Positions 42,925 to 52,717 of a stretch of DNA of 64,000 nucleotides are shown one piece after another. The stretch is from Epilithonimonas xixisoli. GTDB lineage: Bacteria; Bacteroidota; Bacteroidia; Flavobacteriales; Weeksellaceae. A model generated the notes under the pieces. That model made no database searches. It was not told where the DNA came from and saw only the letters and a program-made list of their open reading frames with translations. How positions within the stretch are numbered: the stretch's first letter is position 1; the number at the start of each line of letters is the position of its first letter. The stretch is from contig NZ_SOEO01000001.1 of assembly GCF_004365655.1 (NCBI RefSeq), positions 496,001-560,000 on the forward strand, read 5' to 3'. Made by a program: the position numbers and the translations under genes.

Positions 42925-44049
42925 TCAATAAATCTTCGTTTTCACACAAGTCACGTTTTTAATATTGATTGGTTTCCCGACTTTTTTCAACATTCCGGTT
43001 TCCAGATTTCTTTTGAAAACGGTTACATTTTGTGAAATAACATTAGTGACAATAATAAATTTTCCGGTTTCATCTATCGCAAAAGTTCTTGGATGTTTTC
43101 CTTTCACAGATTGATATCCGATAGATTCCAAAGTTCCATCTTCCTTGATTTTAAAAATCGCAATATTGTTTTCTTTTCCTCTGTTGCTGGCGTAAAGGAA
43201 CTTTCCGTCTGGCGAAATATGAACATCGGAACTTTCAAAACCTTCTTTGATTTTGTCTGTGTGCGTTGCAATTCTCTGAATTTCTTTCAGCTTGTTTTCA
43301 GAAAAATCATAAACGGAAATCATTCCCGCCAATTCCTCAATAGAATATGCCAATTTCCCATCTTTGCTGAAAGTAATATGTCTCGGTCCGCTTCCCGGTT
43401 TTGTGCTGGTAAATGTACTTTTACTGTCTACCAAAGGTTGTTTCAGATTGGCGTCAAAAGGATATTGTAAAATTTTGTCCGCGCCCAAATCTGCAACCAG
43501 CAAAGTCTTATAATCTGGTGAGAAAACCGCAGAATGCGTGTGCGCTTTGTCCTGTCTTTTAGGATTTACACCGCTTCCTTCTGTGAATGTGAAATGTTGC
43601 GCTATCGAGTCGATTTTTCCACTTTCAAGAAGTGGAAAAACAGAAATTCTTGGTTGATTGTAAGTCGCATTGATGAGCCATTTTCCGCTTTTATCAACAT
43701 TCACATAAACGGGATTTTCACCGCCAGTTTTTTGTTGATTAAGAAAAGTCAATGATTTTTTATCAGCATCAAAAGCGAAAGCGCTGACAGTTCCGTTTGG
43801 CATTTTGGCGTCAGACGAAGCGTAAACATATTTTCCATCATTGGAAACTGTGATGTAGCCTGGATTGATAACATCCGAAGAGGACGCAACTTTGGTCAAT
43901 TTTCCGGTTTCATTATCAAGTTCATAAACATAAACTGCCTCTGAACCTTTGTCCCAATTGTAAGAACCAAAAAATACAAATTGTCTTTGTGAATATAAAT
44001 TTAACGCAATTAAGAAACTTAGTAATAGAGCAATCTTTTGGATTTTCAT
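42925..44049 (-). CDS. Exported lactonase-type seven-bladed propeller protein
   Basis: 374 residues with a signal peptide (1 to about 20). The lactonase/6-phosphogluconolactonase (Pgl) pattern is clear: GYITVSNDGKYVYASSD, ENPVYVNVDKSGKWLINATYNQPRISVFPL, HTHSAVFSPDYKTLLVADLGADKI and GPRHITFSKDGKLAYSIEEL. The signal peptide suggests a periplasmic or surface role, not the cytosolic pentose pathway. A close paralogue lies at 46479-47591, and both flank a DUF5686 gene. Confidence 0.88.
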   Translation of the reverse strand: MKIQKIALLLSFLIALNLYSQRQFVFFGSYNWDKGSEAVYVYELDNETGKLTKVASSSDVINPGYITVSNDGKYVYASSDAKMPNGTVSAFAFDADKKSLTFLNQQKTGGENPVYVNVDKSGKWLINATYNQPRISVFPLLESGKIDSIAQHFTFTEGSGVNPKRQDKAHTHSAVFSPDYKTLLVADLGADKILQYPFDANLKQPLVDSKSTFTSTKPGSGPRHITFSKDGKLAYSIEELAGMISVYDFSENKLKEIQRIATHTDKIKEGFESSDVHISPDGKFLYASNRGKENNIAIFKIKEDGTLESIGYQSVKGKHPRTFAIDETGKFIIVTNVISQNVTVFKRNLETGMLKKVGKPINIKNVTCVKTKIY

Positions 44050-44109
44050 TAATGATTTTATTAGAAAAAATTAGAGAGATTCCAGATGAATCTGTGCTTC
44101 ACAAATTTC

Positions 44110-46422
44110 CTAAAAATTCGCCTGAAAACCAAACTGAACCCCGAATTTTCTAACCTGCGAAGTCGGCGTACTGTTATTAAGGTAATTGCCTCTCCAGTTA
44201 AAATCGATTCTCAGGATTCTGAAATTTCCCCAACCAATGTTCTCGATTCCAAAACCGTATTCGTAGTATGGTTTTTCGGGAGCTGTCAATTTGATATTTC
44301 CAGCGTGCATATCAATGGATTCTTGTCTCAAACTTCCAACACCAGAACGGAAAAATGCAACTTCTCTTAGTTTTAATTTTTTGATTAATGGAATCTGAGA
44401 CAGGATTTTCCCGTTGAAATGATGTTCCAAAAACAAAACCGCATAAGAATCTGCCACAAACTCATAATAATTCATCAAAGAAAAAACGCCTCGCACCAAA
44501 CCATAAGATTGATTGGCAGGCAAAACGTTTTGTAAAGCGAGTGGGAGAGAATCGAAGTTTTTTCCTGCTTCTACATTGGCAAAAAGTCTTCCCCAGTTGC
44601 CCAAAATCACGGGTTGAGAATAATAAAACTGAAGCTTGTTGTAATTATAATCAGAATTGAAAATACCTTCAAAACCTTTGGTATATTTCAAAATAATAGT
44701 CGGATTGGTTGCCAAAGCAGTCATCTCGTAACGGTCTATCCCATAAGTTGAGAATTTTGCGCCAGGTCTTGCAATCACGGTTGCGGTAAATCGGGTATCA
44801 TTCAGATTGCTTCGCAAAACACCATTTTTGTAAAAATTGATGTTGAACAAATTAGAATCCGCCGATTGGATGCTCTGTTGTGTCGCATCCAAACGCAATT
44901 GTATGTTTTTCCAAGGCTCAATGCTAGTGTAGATATTGGTCTGTTTTACAGAACTCATACTTGTTGTTTCGCCGCTGTTCAAAACGGATGAGGAAGCAAA
45001 TGATCTGGTCATAATTCCCTCGTCTGTGGTGAGCTGAACGCCCAATTGCAGAACATCTTCTCTGAATCCTGTTCCGATTTGGAATCGATTGGTTTTATTG
45101 AACATATACTTAGCTTCTGCGCCAAATTTCCATTTCTGATCGCGGAAACCGTAAGCCGTATAGCCTTGGATTCGCCACATATCATTTTTACCACGGTAAG
45201 TTCGGAAACCGCCTCGCAGTCGTACGCCTTCAATATCATTATATCCAAAAGACTGGAAAATATTTCCTAAATCCAAACCACTATCCACAACAGGAATATA
45301 GCCGGAGTTCGCAATTTCTATCACCTTCACGACTTTCTTGTACTTGGGATTATCCTCCAGTTCTTCGTACATTTTATAGATGTTTTGCTGGCTGGTGGTC
45401 AGGATTTCTGTTCTGTTGGCTTGCCAATAGCTTTCATCTTTGCTCACAGCTTCGTCTTCGGGCACAATTATTTTATTGATGAAATCATCTGTGATTCCTT
45501 TGTCAAATTGATATTCTGTGTAATTTGCCACCCTTTTTGCAATCACAGATTTTGCTTTTTCCTTATCATTCATTACCAATTGCAACGTTGTTTCGTTTCG
45601 GATTGGGATAAATGTAGAATCATCTGGATTGTCAAATTCTAAATCTGTAGCAATATTTTTTACGAAATTGATATTGATTTTTTTATTGGTCTGCATTTCC
45701 ACTTTCATCACATTATATTTGTCCATGGAAATATAAAGTCTGCCTTTCAGAGCCAATGCATCAGGGTTTTTGGGAGTGAATCGGATTTCGTAGCTTCTCA
45801 CAGTATTGATCTCAATTGTATCCGTGATATTATAGTCGAAAATTCCAAAACCGTCCGTGGAAACAGGGCTTACAAAGCCAATGTTCAAATAATTGATGGT
45901 GTTGTCATAGATATTAATATCCTGATACATATTCTGTATCGTTTTGGAAACAATTTGATTATTCTTCAATCCGGAAAGTCTGGTTGCAACAAGATCTTTA
46001 CGTTCTTTTTTAGGGTCATTTTTTCCGTAAGTCTGAAAAATACTTTCGGTGATGAAGATTGGTAAAACAGCTTTCCCAGCTATCTCAGACGAATCATTGT
46101 ATTTGAAAAGAATAGAATCCATTCCTTTGAAAGCTCTTTTTTTTGTGAAAGCGCTGTCAATATTATCCAGTCGGAAATCGATCTTTTCGTACGTTTTGTA
46201 TTGGTAATCTTTGTGGAGCAGGAGCCCGTTGGATTTCTTTTTTTTCCAGACTTCCCGCATTATGGCGTAGGCTGGATTTTCCTTTTTGTTCTTATATTTT
46301 TTAACGCCTTGGATCACGACGTTTTCGATTTCGTTTTCTTTTTCCGTCTGCGAGAAAAGCAAACCGGTTACAAAAATCAGAAAAAAAGAGAGAATAAATT
46401 TTTTATCAAGCATCGATTTCAT
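44110..46422 (-). CDS. DUF5686 outer-membrane barrel protein
   Basis: From the ATG at 46422 the protein has 770 residues. The signal peptide (LLFSQ) is followed by the DUF5686 motif NPAYAIMREVWKKK, a long soluble region with YNVMKVEMQTNKK, and a C-terminal half of amphipathic strands ending in GVQFGFQANF, an outer-membrane barrel. Many relatives carry a carboxypeptidase-regulatory-like domain after the signal peptide; here only about 25 residues lie there, so it is missing. Function unknown. It is 60 bases upstream of one lactonase gene and 53 bases downstream of the other. Confidence 0.85.
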   Translation of the reverse strand: MKSMLDKKFILSFFLIFVTGLLFSQTEKENEIENVVIQGVKKYKNKKENPAYAIMREVWKKKKSNGLLLHKDYQYKTYEKIDFRLDNIDSAFTKKRAFKGMDSILFKYNDSSEIAGKAVLPIFITESIFQTYGKNDPKKERKDLVATRLSGLKNNQIVSKTIQNMYQDINIYDNTINYLNIGFVSPVSTDGFGIFDYNITDTIEINTVRSYEIRFTPKNPDALALKGRLYISMDKYNVMKVEMQTNKKININFVKNIATDLEFDNPDDSTFIPIRNETTLQLVMNDKEKAKSVIAKRVANYTEYQFDKGITDDFINKIIVPEDEAVSKDESYWQANRTEILTTSQQNIYKMYEELEDNPKYKKVVKVIEIANSGYIPVVDSGLDLGNIFQSFGYNDIEGVRLRGGFRTYRGKNDMWRIQGYTAYGFRDQKWKFGAEAKYMFNKTNRFQIGTGFREDVLQLGVQLTTDEGIMTRSFASSSVLNSGETTSMSSVKQTNIYTSIEPWKNIQLRLDATQQSIQSADSNLFNINFYKNGVLRSNLNDTRFTATVIARPGAKFSTYGIDRYEMTALATNPTIILKYTKGFEGIFNSDYNYNKLQFYYSQPVILGNWGRLFANVEAGKNFDSLPLALQNVLPANQSYGLVRGVFSLMNYYEFVADSYAVLFLEHHFNGKILSQIPLIKKLKLREVAFFRSGVGSLRQESIDMHAGNIKLTAPEKPYYEYGFGIENIGWGNFRILRIDFNWRGNYLNNSTPTSQVRKFGVQFGFQANF

Positions 46423-46478
46423 CAAGCATTAATCTATTAAAACAGAATTATTATTAAAATATTATTGTGGCAAAGAAT

Positions 46479-47591
46479 TTATTTTCCTTTTTCGTAAAAT
46501 ATAACATTTACCGGACTGCAGACGGGGATAGATTTCTTAGTCGTAGTGAGTATTCCTGTTTTTTTATCGCGTGCAAAAATATTAATTTTATTGGTGTCTT
46601 GGTTAGCAATTAACACCAATTTGTTATTCGGACTGATGGCAAAATTTCTGGGATTTTTTCCCGTTGTTTTGATTTGTTGAATTTTCTCAACTCTTCCGTT
46701 TTTCAAAACTCTGAATGTGGTAATGTCATCGGCATCATCGCGGTTCGTGACGTAGGCAAATTGTTCATCATCGGAAAGGTGAATATCGGCCGCGCGAAAT
46801 TTGAAATGGACTTTTCTGGATATTAGAGTTTCCTCTTGTACCAATTCGATTTTACCATCATTAAAACTTAAAACCGAAAGGTCGCCACTGAGTTCCTGTA
46901 CGAGATAGATTAATTTTCCGCTTTTATCAAAAACCAAATGACGCGGACCAGATCCTTTTTTCGCTTCAAATTCATCAACTTTTTCCAGGGTTTGTTCTTT
47001 ATCAGAATGATATTTAAAAACATAAATTTTGTCTAATCCCAAATCTGTCGCCAAAACATATTTTTGATCTGGCGAAAATTGAACCTGATGAATGTGAGAT
47101 TTGTCCTGTCTTTCTTTCTTAAAACCTTTCCCTTCGAACTTGATAGTTTGGGAGACTTCGGACAATTTTCCATCATCAAGACGTTTGTAAACATTGATGC
47201 TACCGCCGGAATAGTTGGCAACAATTACATTTTTTTCATCGGAAATCAAGAAGCAAGGATCTTCACCTTGGGTTTTTCTTTCATCAATTTTTGTCAAAGT
47301 TCCTTTAGGTTCATCAATTGAAAAAGAAGTGATTGTACTTTTATCACCATTTTCGTTCACAGAAAAGAGAAATTTTTTGTCAGGACTTAGGCTTACAAAA
47401 CTTGGGTTGATGACGTTTTCTGTCTGATAATTTAATTTGTATTCATAAGTGTCCTCATCGAAATCAAAAATATGAATACCGCCACTGTCGCACTTTTCAC
47501 TATTGGTGTAAGTCCCTACGATAACGGTGTTTTGCGCTGATATATTAATCATAAAAAGCATTGAAAGGATAAAAAAGACCTTGATTTTCAT
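46479..47591 (-). CDS. Exported lactonase-type propeller protein, second copy
   Basis: 370 residues with a signal peptide (1 to about 19, SAQ). It has the same propeller motifs as its paralogue: NPSFVSLSPDKKFLFSVNE, DKSHIHQVQFSPDQKYVLATDLGLDKIYVF and GPRHLVFDKSGKLIYLVQEL. The paralogues differ substantially, so the duplication is old. The first gene of the lactonase / DUF5686 / lactonase group, transcribed divergently from ung. Confidence 0.88.
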   Translation of the reverse strand: MKIKVFFILSMLFMINISAQNTVIVGTYTNSEKCDSGGIHIFDFDEDTYEYKLNYQTENVINPSFVSLSPDKKFLFSVNENGDKSTITSFSIDEPKGTLTKIDERKTQGEDPCFLISDEKNVIVANYSGGSINVYKRLDDGKLSEVSQTIKFEGKGFKKERQDKSHIHQVQFSPDQKYVLATDLGLDKIYVFKYHSDKEQTLEKVDEFEAKKGSGPRHLVFDKSGKLIYLVQELSGDLSVLSFNDGKIELVQEETLISRKVHFKFRAADIHLSDDEQFAYVTNRDDADDITTFRVLKNGRVEKIQQIKTTGKNPRNFAISPNNKLVLIANQDTNKINIFARDKKTGILTTTKKSIPVCSPVNVIFYEKGK

Positions 47592-47714
47592 TATGTTGAA
47601 GAACTATTTTTAAGGTTTTGATTCCAAAAAATCGTCCGAATGTATTACAATAAAAATTAAGCCAAAGGGATTTTATGATTAATTAACTTAATGATGCAGA
47701 GAAAAGTCAGAGAA

Positions 47715-47746
47715 TTTGCTTTAATGGATTTGTAAAATTAATTTTG
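47715..47746 (+). promoter_or_regulatory. ung promoter TTTG-N20-TAATTTTG
   Basis: TTTG at 47715-47718 and TAATTTTG at 47739-47746, exactly 20 bases apart. The ATG follows 15 bases later. Confidence 0.6.
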
Positions 47747-47761
47747 TAAAAATTCTAAAAG

Positions 47762-48406
47762 ATGACGTGGACAGAAGTTCTGAAACCGATAAAAAAAAGT
47801 GATTATTTCAAAAACCTTTGGGAAAACGTGAAGATCGAATTCAATTCCAGCCAATGTTTTCCGCCAAAGAATGAAATTTTTCGCGCTTTGGAACTCACGG
47901 AATTTGATGATGTGAAAGTCGTAATCATCGGGCAAGATCCTTATCATAATGATGGGCAAGCCAACGGACTATGTTTCTCGGTTTCCGAAAATGTAAAAGC
48001 GCCACCATCGCTCAAAAATATTTTCATCGAGTTAAAAGATGATGTCGGCGTTGATAGAAAAAACAACGATTTGCAGGATTGGGCAAAACAAGGCGTTCTA
48101 CTTCTCAATGCAACTTTGACAGTAAAAGCGCACGAGCCAAATTCTCACAAAAATCTTGGTTGGGAAACATTTACTGATTTCATTATCAAAGAAATCTCGG
48201 ATAAGAAAGAAAATGTCGTTTTTGTACTTTGGGGTGCATTTGCACAGAAAAAAGCTTTACTAATTAATCAAAACAAACATCACATCATTCAGTCTGCACA
48301 TCCATCGCCGTTTTCTGTTTACAGAGGATTTTTCGGAAGCAAACCTTTTTCTAAAATAAACAATTACTTATTTGAAAAAGAAAAAAATCCGATTGTTTGG
48401 GGATGA
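47762..48406 (+). CDS. ung: Uracil-DNA glycosylase
   Basis: 214 residues with all family motifs: the water-activating Asp59 in VVIIGQDPYHNDGQANGLCFSV, LLLNATLTV, and the His of the AHPSPFSVYRGFFG loop. It removes uracil from DNA. A clean Bacteroidota-type promoter lies just upstream. It appears to be transcribed alone. Confidence 0.96.
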   Translation: MTWTEVLKPIKKSDYFKNLWENVKIEFNSSQCFPPKNEIFRALELTEFDDVKVVIIGQDPYHNDGQANGLCFSVSENVKAPPSLKNIFIELKDDVGVDRKNNDLQDWAKQGVLLLNATLTVKAHEPNSHKNLGWETFTDFIIKEISDKKENVVFVLWGAFAQKKALLINQNKHHIIQSAHPSPFSVYRGFFGSKPFSKINNYLFEKEKNPIVWG

Positions 48407-48491
48407 GAGTTCTGTGGTGCTGAAATTGAAACGCAAAGATTTATTTTGAAACTGTAAAAGTTTAAGACTACAAAGACAGATAAATCTGTAG

Positions 48492-48538
48492 TGATGAAGC
48501 GTGTGGTTCTCTTCATTTTAGAATTCGATGCTTCATCA
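48492..48538. repeat. Inverted repeat TGATGAAGC / GCTTCATCA
   Basis: A perfect 9-base inverted repeat with a 29-base centre lies in the 217-base convergent gap after ung. It may help end transcription. Nothing else is seen in this gap. Confidence 0.4.
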
Positions 48539-48623
48539 AATCAATTTATTGATTCTTCTTTGCTATCTTAAATCATCGAAAATTAAATAAATCTTTGTGA
48601 TAATTTTTCTTCAATAATAAAAA

Positions 48624-49040
48624 TTATTCTTTCTCATATTTCAAGGTCACAACTGTTGGTTCTTCTTTTCCGCCAGGTTGCGGTTTCAGTTGTTGCCAAG
48701 TGATTTTGTAACCGGAAACTGTGACAGATCTTGTGATGTTTTTGTCTTCCAGATTTTGATTGGAAATTTTGAAATTCGTTTTTTGATTGCCGTTGGTTGC
48801 ATCAATATTTACGATTGCAATGCCTTCCCAAACGCAGGTTACATCTACCGGACAACGGCTGTCTTCCACAATTTCTTTGAATTCTAAACTGATTTTGGAA
48901 TTCGGAATAGTGATTTTTTTATTGATTTCGATACTTATGGTTTTGCTATCAGAAGTCTGAGTGTGAGTTTGAGATTGCGTTTTGCAATTGCTCATCAACA
49001 GCAAAAGTGGAAGCAGGAAAAGTGTTTTGTAATTCATCAT
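48624..49040 (-). CDS. Lipoprotein with DSRCP...CVWEG motif
   Basis: 138 residues with a lipobox (LLLMSNC). The motif EDSRCPVDVTCVWEGIA is one I recall from many small secreted proteins of Bacteroidota; the two cysteines are close enough for a disulfide. The core is all-beta. Function unknown. It begins eight bases after the DUF456 gene on the same strand, so the two form a unit. Confidence 0.72.
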   Translation of the reverse strand: MMNYKTLFLLPLLLLMSNCKTQSQTHTQTSDSKTISIEINKKITIPNSKISLEFKEIVEDSRCPVDVTCVWEGIAIVNIDATNGNQKTNFKISNQNLEDKNITRSVTVSGYKITWQQLKPQPGGKEEPTVVTLKYEKE

Positions 49041-49048
49041 TTTTGTTT

Positions 49049-49534
49049 TTAAAAGAAAATATAATAGCCAACCACCAAAAACATTGCCAGCCCAACCATA
49101 AAACTGAAACCCGTTCCATAAACGAATCCGATGAAAGCCCCTTTCATAGAGTTGAACGCTTTTTTTCTATCGCTGATGTCGTGTAGTAATTCGCCAACAA
49201 AAACTCCAATTAGCATTCCAAAGAAAAATCCAAATGGAGGAAAGAAAAATAATCCTAATATAGTTCCGATGAATGAGCCAATGCTTCCGTAGCGCGTTCC
49301 TCCGTATTTTTTGTTTGTTTTTGCAGGAATCACGTAATTGAGAACTGTAGAAACGATTGTCAAGAGCGCAAAAACCCAGACGTACATCATTGGCATTTCG
49401 TTTTCGGTCCCGAATTTGAAAATCAAAAGTCCGCAAATGCTGAGCAAAAGTCCAGGCAAAACGGGCAGAAAAGTTCCTAACATTCCAATGAAAAGTAAGG
49501 CTAGCGAGACAATATTTATTAATGTCGAATCCAT
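49049..49534 (-). CDS. DUF456 membrane protein
   Basis: 161 residues, about four hydrophobic segments. DUF456 features: LLFIGMLGTFLPVLPGLLLSICGLLIF, a Lys/Gly-rich loop KYGGTRYGSIGSFIGTILGLFFFPPFGFFFGMLIGVFVGE, and a terminal glycine-rich helix. Function unknown; inner membrane. A TAAATTTG box lies four bases before the ATG, so the mRNA may be leaderless. Confidence 0.86.
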   Translation of the reverse strand: MDSTLINIVSLALLFIGMLGTFLPVLPGLLLSICGLLIFKFGTENEMPMMYVWVFALLTIVSTVLNYVIPAKTNKKYGGTRYGSIGSFIGTILGLFFFPPFGFFFGMLIGVFVGELLHDISDRKKAFNSMKGAFIGFVYGTGFSFMVGLAMFLVVGYYIFF

Positions 49535-49538
49535 TGTT

Positions 49539-49568
49539 CAAATTTATTTTAAAAATACAATATTCAAA
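49539..49568 (-). promoter_or_regulatory. DUF456 promoter TTTG-N18-TAAATTTG
   Basis: On the minus strand TTTG (49568-49565) and TAAATTTG (49546-49539) are 18 bases apart; the ATG starts at 49534, four bases on. Confidence 0.45.
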
Positions 49569-49620
49569 CTAATGCCAAAAGATTTTTTTTATACTTAAAT
49601 TTGTGAAATAATTCCTCTCA

Positions 49621-50880
49621 ATGAAAAACGAACTCATAGATTACAAAGATTTTCTTCAACGGATCAGTGACGAAATTCATTTCTTCTGTAAAGATTTTTT
49701 CCCTGACGAATTTGTCTTGACTTTTCAGATTGCAATAAAGTTTATTTTTCTGTTTTTCCTTATATATGCCGTTGCTTTTATTCTGAAAAATGGAATTAAT
49801 CTTACATTCAGATTCTTTTTTGATAAAGAGAAATATCCTGTAATGAAGTCCGTTTACAAAGCCAAAGTGACCAATTCTGTAGCCAATATTTTGGCGCTGG
49901 GTTTTGGTAGTTTTGCGTATGTGTCTGTTTTTTACAGACATCCTCAGAGTAAGATTTTTCTTGAGAGGTTAATAGGGATTTTACTAGTCTTCGTGATTGC
50001 CAATATGGCATTTCGTTTTATCAAAGTTTTACAGAATTATTATCTGATTCAGAAGGATTATTATAAAATTATTGCCATCAATTCTATTTCGCAAACGGTT
50101 AAGATTTTTGGTATTTTTATTTTTACAGTGATTGCTATCTGTGTTTTGCTTGGCATTAGTGGAACTACGGTTTTAGGAAGTCTTGGAGCGATTACGGCTG
50201 TAATTGTTTTGGTTTTTCGAGATACAATTTTGGGTTTTGTGACTGGGATTCACGTCGCCACTTCTAAGAATTTGAAAGTGGGAGATTGGGTTGCGATTCC
50301 GAAATATTCTATCGAAGGTAACATTGAAGATATTGATTTATTAACAACCAAAATCAGAAATTTTGACAAAACATTATCAACGATTCCGACTTATGATTTG
50401 CTGACAACTGAGATCAAAAATATGCAGGTAATGTCCGAAACCAACACGAGAAGAATCAAAAAATCGATTGTTTTTAACATCAAATCTTTTAAATTTCTTG
50501 ATGAGGAATTATTTGGAGAGTTGTTGAAAATCAATTTGATTCACGATTATCTTGTGGAGAAAAAGAAAGAAATAGACCAAGAGAAGGCAAATCTTATCAA
50601 TGCAGACGAGATCATCAACGGACAGCAACTTACGAACATCGGAACCTTCCGAAAATATGCCATGAGCTATCTGAAAAATAATCCCAATATAGATCAAAAC
50701 GGCGCGATGATGGTGCGACAAATGGAAATCACGCCACAAGGAATGCCTTTGGAAATCTACTGTTTTGCCAACGATTCCAAATGGGAACATTTTGAACAAA
50801 TTCAGGCAGATATTTTTGATCATCTTTTGGTCGCTTCCAAAGAATTTGATTTGGAAATAATGCAGGTTCATAAAATTTAA
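49621..50880 (+). CDS. Mechanosensitive channel, MscS family
   Basis: 419 residues with about five hydrophobic segments in the first half. The pore helix and beta domain follow the MscS pattern: [49 protein letters not shown]. The C-terminal part includes a conserved [10 protein letters not shown] and ISQT-like strands and extends beyond MscS (286 residues), as in the YbdG type. It opens under osmotic downshock. A TAAATTTG minus-7 box lies at 49596-49603. No minus-33 element is clear. Confidence 0.9.
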   Translation: MKNELIDYKDFLQRISDEIHFFCKDFFPDEFVLTFQIAIKFIFLFFLIYAVAFILKNGINLTFRFFFDKEKYPVMKSVYKAKVTNSVANILALGFGSFAYVSVFYRHPQSKIFLERLIGILLVFVIANMAFRFIKVLQNYYLIQKDYYKIIAINSISQTVKIFGIFIFTVIAICVLLGISGTTVLGSLGAITAVIVLVFRDTILGFVTGIHVATSKNLKVGDWVAIPKYSIEGNIEDIDLLTTKIRNFDKTLSTIPTYDLLTTEIKNMQVMSETNTRRIKKSIVFNIKSFKFLDEELFGELLKINLIHDYLVEKKKEIDQEKANLINADEIINGQQLTNIGTFRKYAMSYLKNNPNIDQNGAMMVRQMEITPQGMPLEIYCFANDSKWEHFEQIQADIFDHLLVASKEFDLEIMQVHKI

Positions 50881-50882
50881 AA

Positions 50883-50913
50883 TCATTTATCATTCATCAT
50901 TTATCAATTATAA
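50883..50913 (+). repeat. TCATTTATCATTCATCA leader of pdxJ
   Basis: A chain of TTATCA/TCATTCATCA units runs from the MscS stop to the pdxJ ATG. It is close to the leaders before 9462 and, on the minus strand, before 20627. Confidence 0.6.
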
Positions 50914-50918
50914 AAAAT

Positions 50919-51638
50919 ATGACAAAATTAAGTGTCAATATCAATAAAATCGCAACGCTCAGAAACGCTCGAGGTGGTGATGTTCCAAGTGTAACTCAAG
51001 TGGCTTTGGATTTAGAAAGATTCGGCGCGCAGGGAATTACAATCCATCCACGACCGGACGAAAGACACATCACAAGAAAGGATGTTTACGATTTGAAACC
51101 TTTGGTAAAAACGGAATTTAATATTGAGGGAAATCCTCACAGACCTTTTATCGATATGGTTTTGGAAGTAAAACCTGAGCAAGTGACTTTGGTTCCCGAT
51201 GCTGATGATGCGATTACTTCCAACGCTGGCTGGGATTGCGAAAAGAATCTTGACTTCCTAAAATCGGTCATTTCTGAATTTAAAAATGCGGGGATTAGAA
51301 CTTCTATTTTCCTTGACCCAAATCCCGAAATGGTGAAATTTGCCTCCGAAACAGGCGCAGATAGAATCGAACTTTACACGGAAGCTTACGCTAAACATTA
51401 TCTTCAAAACAAAGAATTTGCGGTAGAATCTTATTTTAAAACCGCTGTTGTCGCGAGTGAATATGGCTTGGGAATCAATGCAGGACACGATTTGAGTTTA
51501 GAAAATCTAAAATATTTCGCAGACAACATCCCGAATCTTTTGGAAGTTTCCATCGGTCACGCTTTGATTTCTGAGGCTTTGTATTTGGGATTGGAAAATA
51601 CGGTTCAGGCTTATTTGAAACGTTTAGCTAAATGGTAA
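50919..51638 (+). CDS. pdxJ: Pyridoxine 5'-phosphate synthase
   Basis: 239 residues with the PdxJ signatures: [50 protein letters not shown] and [12 protein letters not shown]. It condenses 1-deoxyxylulose 5-phosphate with 3-amino-2-oxopropyl phosphate to make vitamin B6. The length is normal. An alpha/beta hydrolase gene follows after 16 bases, so they are probably cotranscribed. Confidence 0.96.
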   Translation: MTKLSVNINKIATLRNARGGDVPSVTQVALDLERFGAQGITIHPRPDERHITRKDVYDLKPLVKTEFNIEGNPHRPFIDMVLEVKPEQVTLVPDADDAITSNAGWDCEKNLDFLKSVISEFKNAGIRTSIFLDPNPEMVKFASETGADRIELYTEAYAKHYLQNKEFAVESYFKTAVVASEYGLGINAGHDLSLENLKYFADNIPNLLEVSIGHALISEALYLGLENTVQAYLKRLAKW

Positions 51639-51654
51639 TTATATTTTATTATTA

Positions 51655-52431
51655 ATGGAAATTTTACACTCAAAAATATACGGAGAAGAGAGAACAGAAA
51701 CGCCACTTTTGGTTTTTCACGGATTGTTCGGAATGTTGGATAACTGGGGAAGTTTTGGAAAAGAATTTGGAGATTTGATGCCGACTCACATCTTAGATTT
51801 GAGAAATCACGGTAGAAGTTTTCATTCAGATTCTATGTCGCACGACGATTTGGCTCAAGATATTGTCAATTATATGGACGCTCACAACATCCAAAAAGCC
51901 AATGTTTTAGGTCATTCTTTAGGAGGAAAAGCCGTGATGCAATTTGCCATCAATTTTCCGGAAAGATTAGAAAAACTCATTGTTGTAGACATTACGCCAA
52001 AAGCCTATCCGCCACATCATCAGGGGATTATCAAAGCTTTACAAAGTGTAGATTTCTCAACTGTAGAATCTCGGCAAGATGTAGAAGCTGTTTTGGGAGA
52101 GTACATTCACGAGAAATTTGTGATTCAGTTTTTGATGAAGAACTTGTACTGGACAGACGATAAAAAGCTAGCTTGGAGATTCAATCTGAAAACGTTGGCG
52201 GAGAAATATACAGAGTTTGTATCAAACGCAATTAGATTCGGTGTTTTCAAAGGTCCAACTTTGTTCATTGGAGGTGCAAATTCCAATTATATTTTGCCTC
52301 AAGACGAATTGCTCATCAGACAACAATTCCCAGATTCGAAAATCATCAAAATCAAAAATGCAGAACATTGGGTTCAAGCGAATAATCCAGTTGATTTTGG
52401 TATCGCTGTGAAAGAATTCTTGCAGGGTTAG
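51655..52431 (+). CDS. Alpha/beta-fold hydrolase, YbfF-like
   Basis: 258 residues, cytoplasmic. FHGLFGMLDNWGSFGKEF carries the oxyanion HG, LGHSLGGKAVMQFA the nucleophile, and NAEHWVQANNP the catalytic His. The pattern is that of the YbfF/esterase group acting on short acyl esters or acyl-CoA. It is 16 bases downstream of pdxJ. Substrate unknown. Confidence 0.88.
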   Translation: MEILHSKIYGEERTETPLLVFHGLFGMLDNWGSFGKEFGDLMPTHILDLRNHGRSFHSDSMSHDDLAQDIVNYMDAHNIQKANVLGHSLGGKAVMQFAINFPERLEKLIVVDITPKAYPPHHQGIIKALQSVDFSTVESRQDVEAVLGEYIHEKFVIQFLMKNLYWTDDKKLAWRFNLKTLAEKYTEFVSNAIRFGVFKGPTLFIGGANSNYILPQDELLIRQQFPDSKIIKIKNAEHWVQANNPVDFGIAVKEFLQG

Positions 52432-52450
52432 TTTTCAAGTTTTATCTTTG
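52420..52450 (+). promoter_or_regulatory. Promoter TTG-N20-TATCTTTG
   Basis: TTG at 52420-52422 and TATCTTTG at 52443-52450, 20 bases apart; the ATG at 52457 follows after six bases. The minus-33 element lies inside the end of the hydrolase gene. Confidence 0.45.
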
Positions 52451-52456
52451 AGACTT

Positions 52457-52717
52457 ATGATTAGACATCAACAACTTATCTACAAATTGATACTTGGTTT
52501 TTCTGCCATCGTCAATCTTTTTCTTTTAGGACTTCTGTTTTTCGTGCTTCGGGATTCACTTTCTGGGAGAGGAAATTGGTTTCTAATTTTGGAAGGCAAA
52601 AGCTTGTGGTATTTTGTTGGTATAGTTTTAATATTTTCAATTTTGAACGCTGTTTTCATCATTCAGCTTTTCAAAAAAACGTCCGACATCGGTCATCAAA
52701 CCTCTGACATAGAATGA
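52457..52717 (+). CDS. Small two-helix membrane protein
   Basis: From the ATG at 52457 (MIRHQQLIYK) the protein has 86 residues and two membrane helices (LGFSAIVNLFLLGLLFFVL and YFVGIVLIFSILNAVFIIQLF). No family recognised. Its frame is open to a TTG at 52448, but that overlaps the minus-7 box. It overlaps the next gene by ATGA, so the two are translationally coupled. Confidence 0.65.
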   Translation: MIRHQQLIYKLILGFSAIVNLFLLGLLFFVLRDSLSGRGNWFLILEGKSLWYFVGIVLIFSILNAVFIIQLFKKTSDIGHQTSDIE

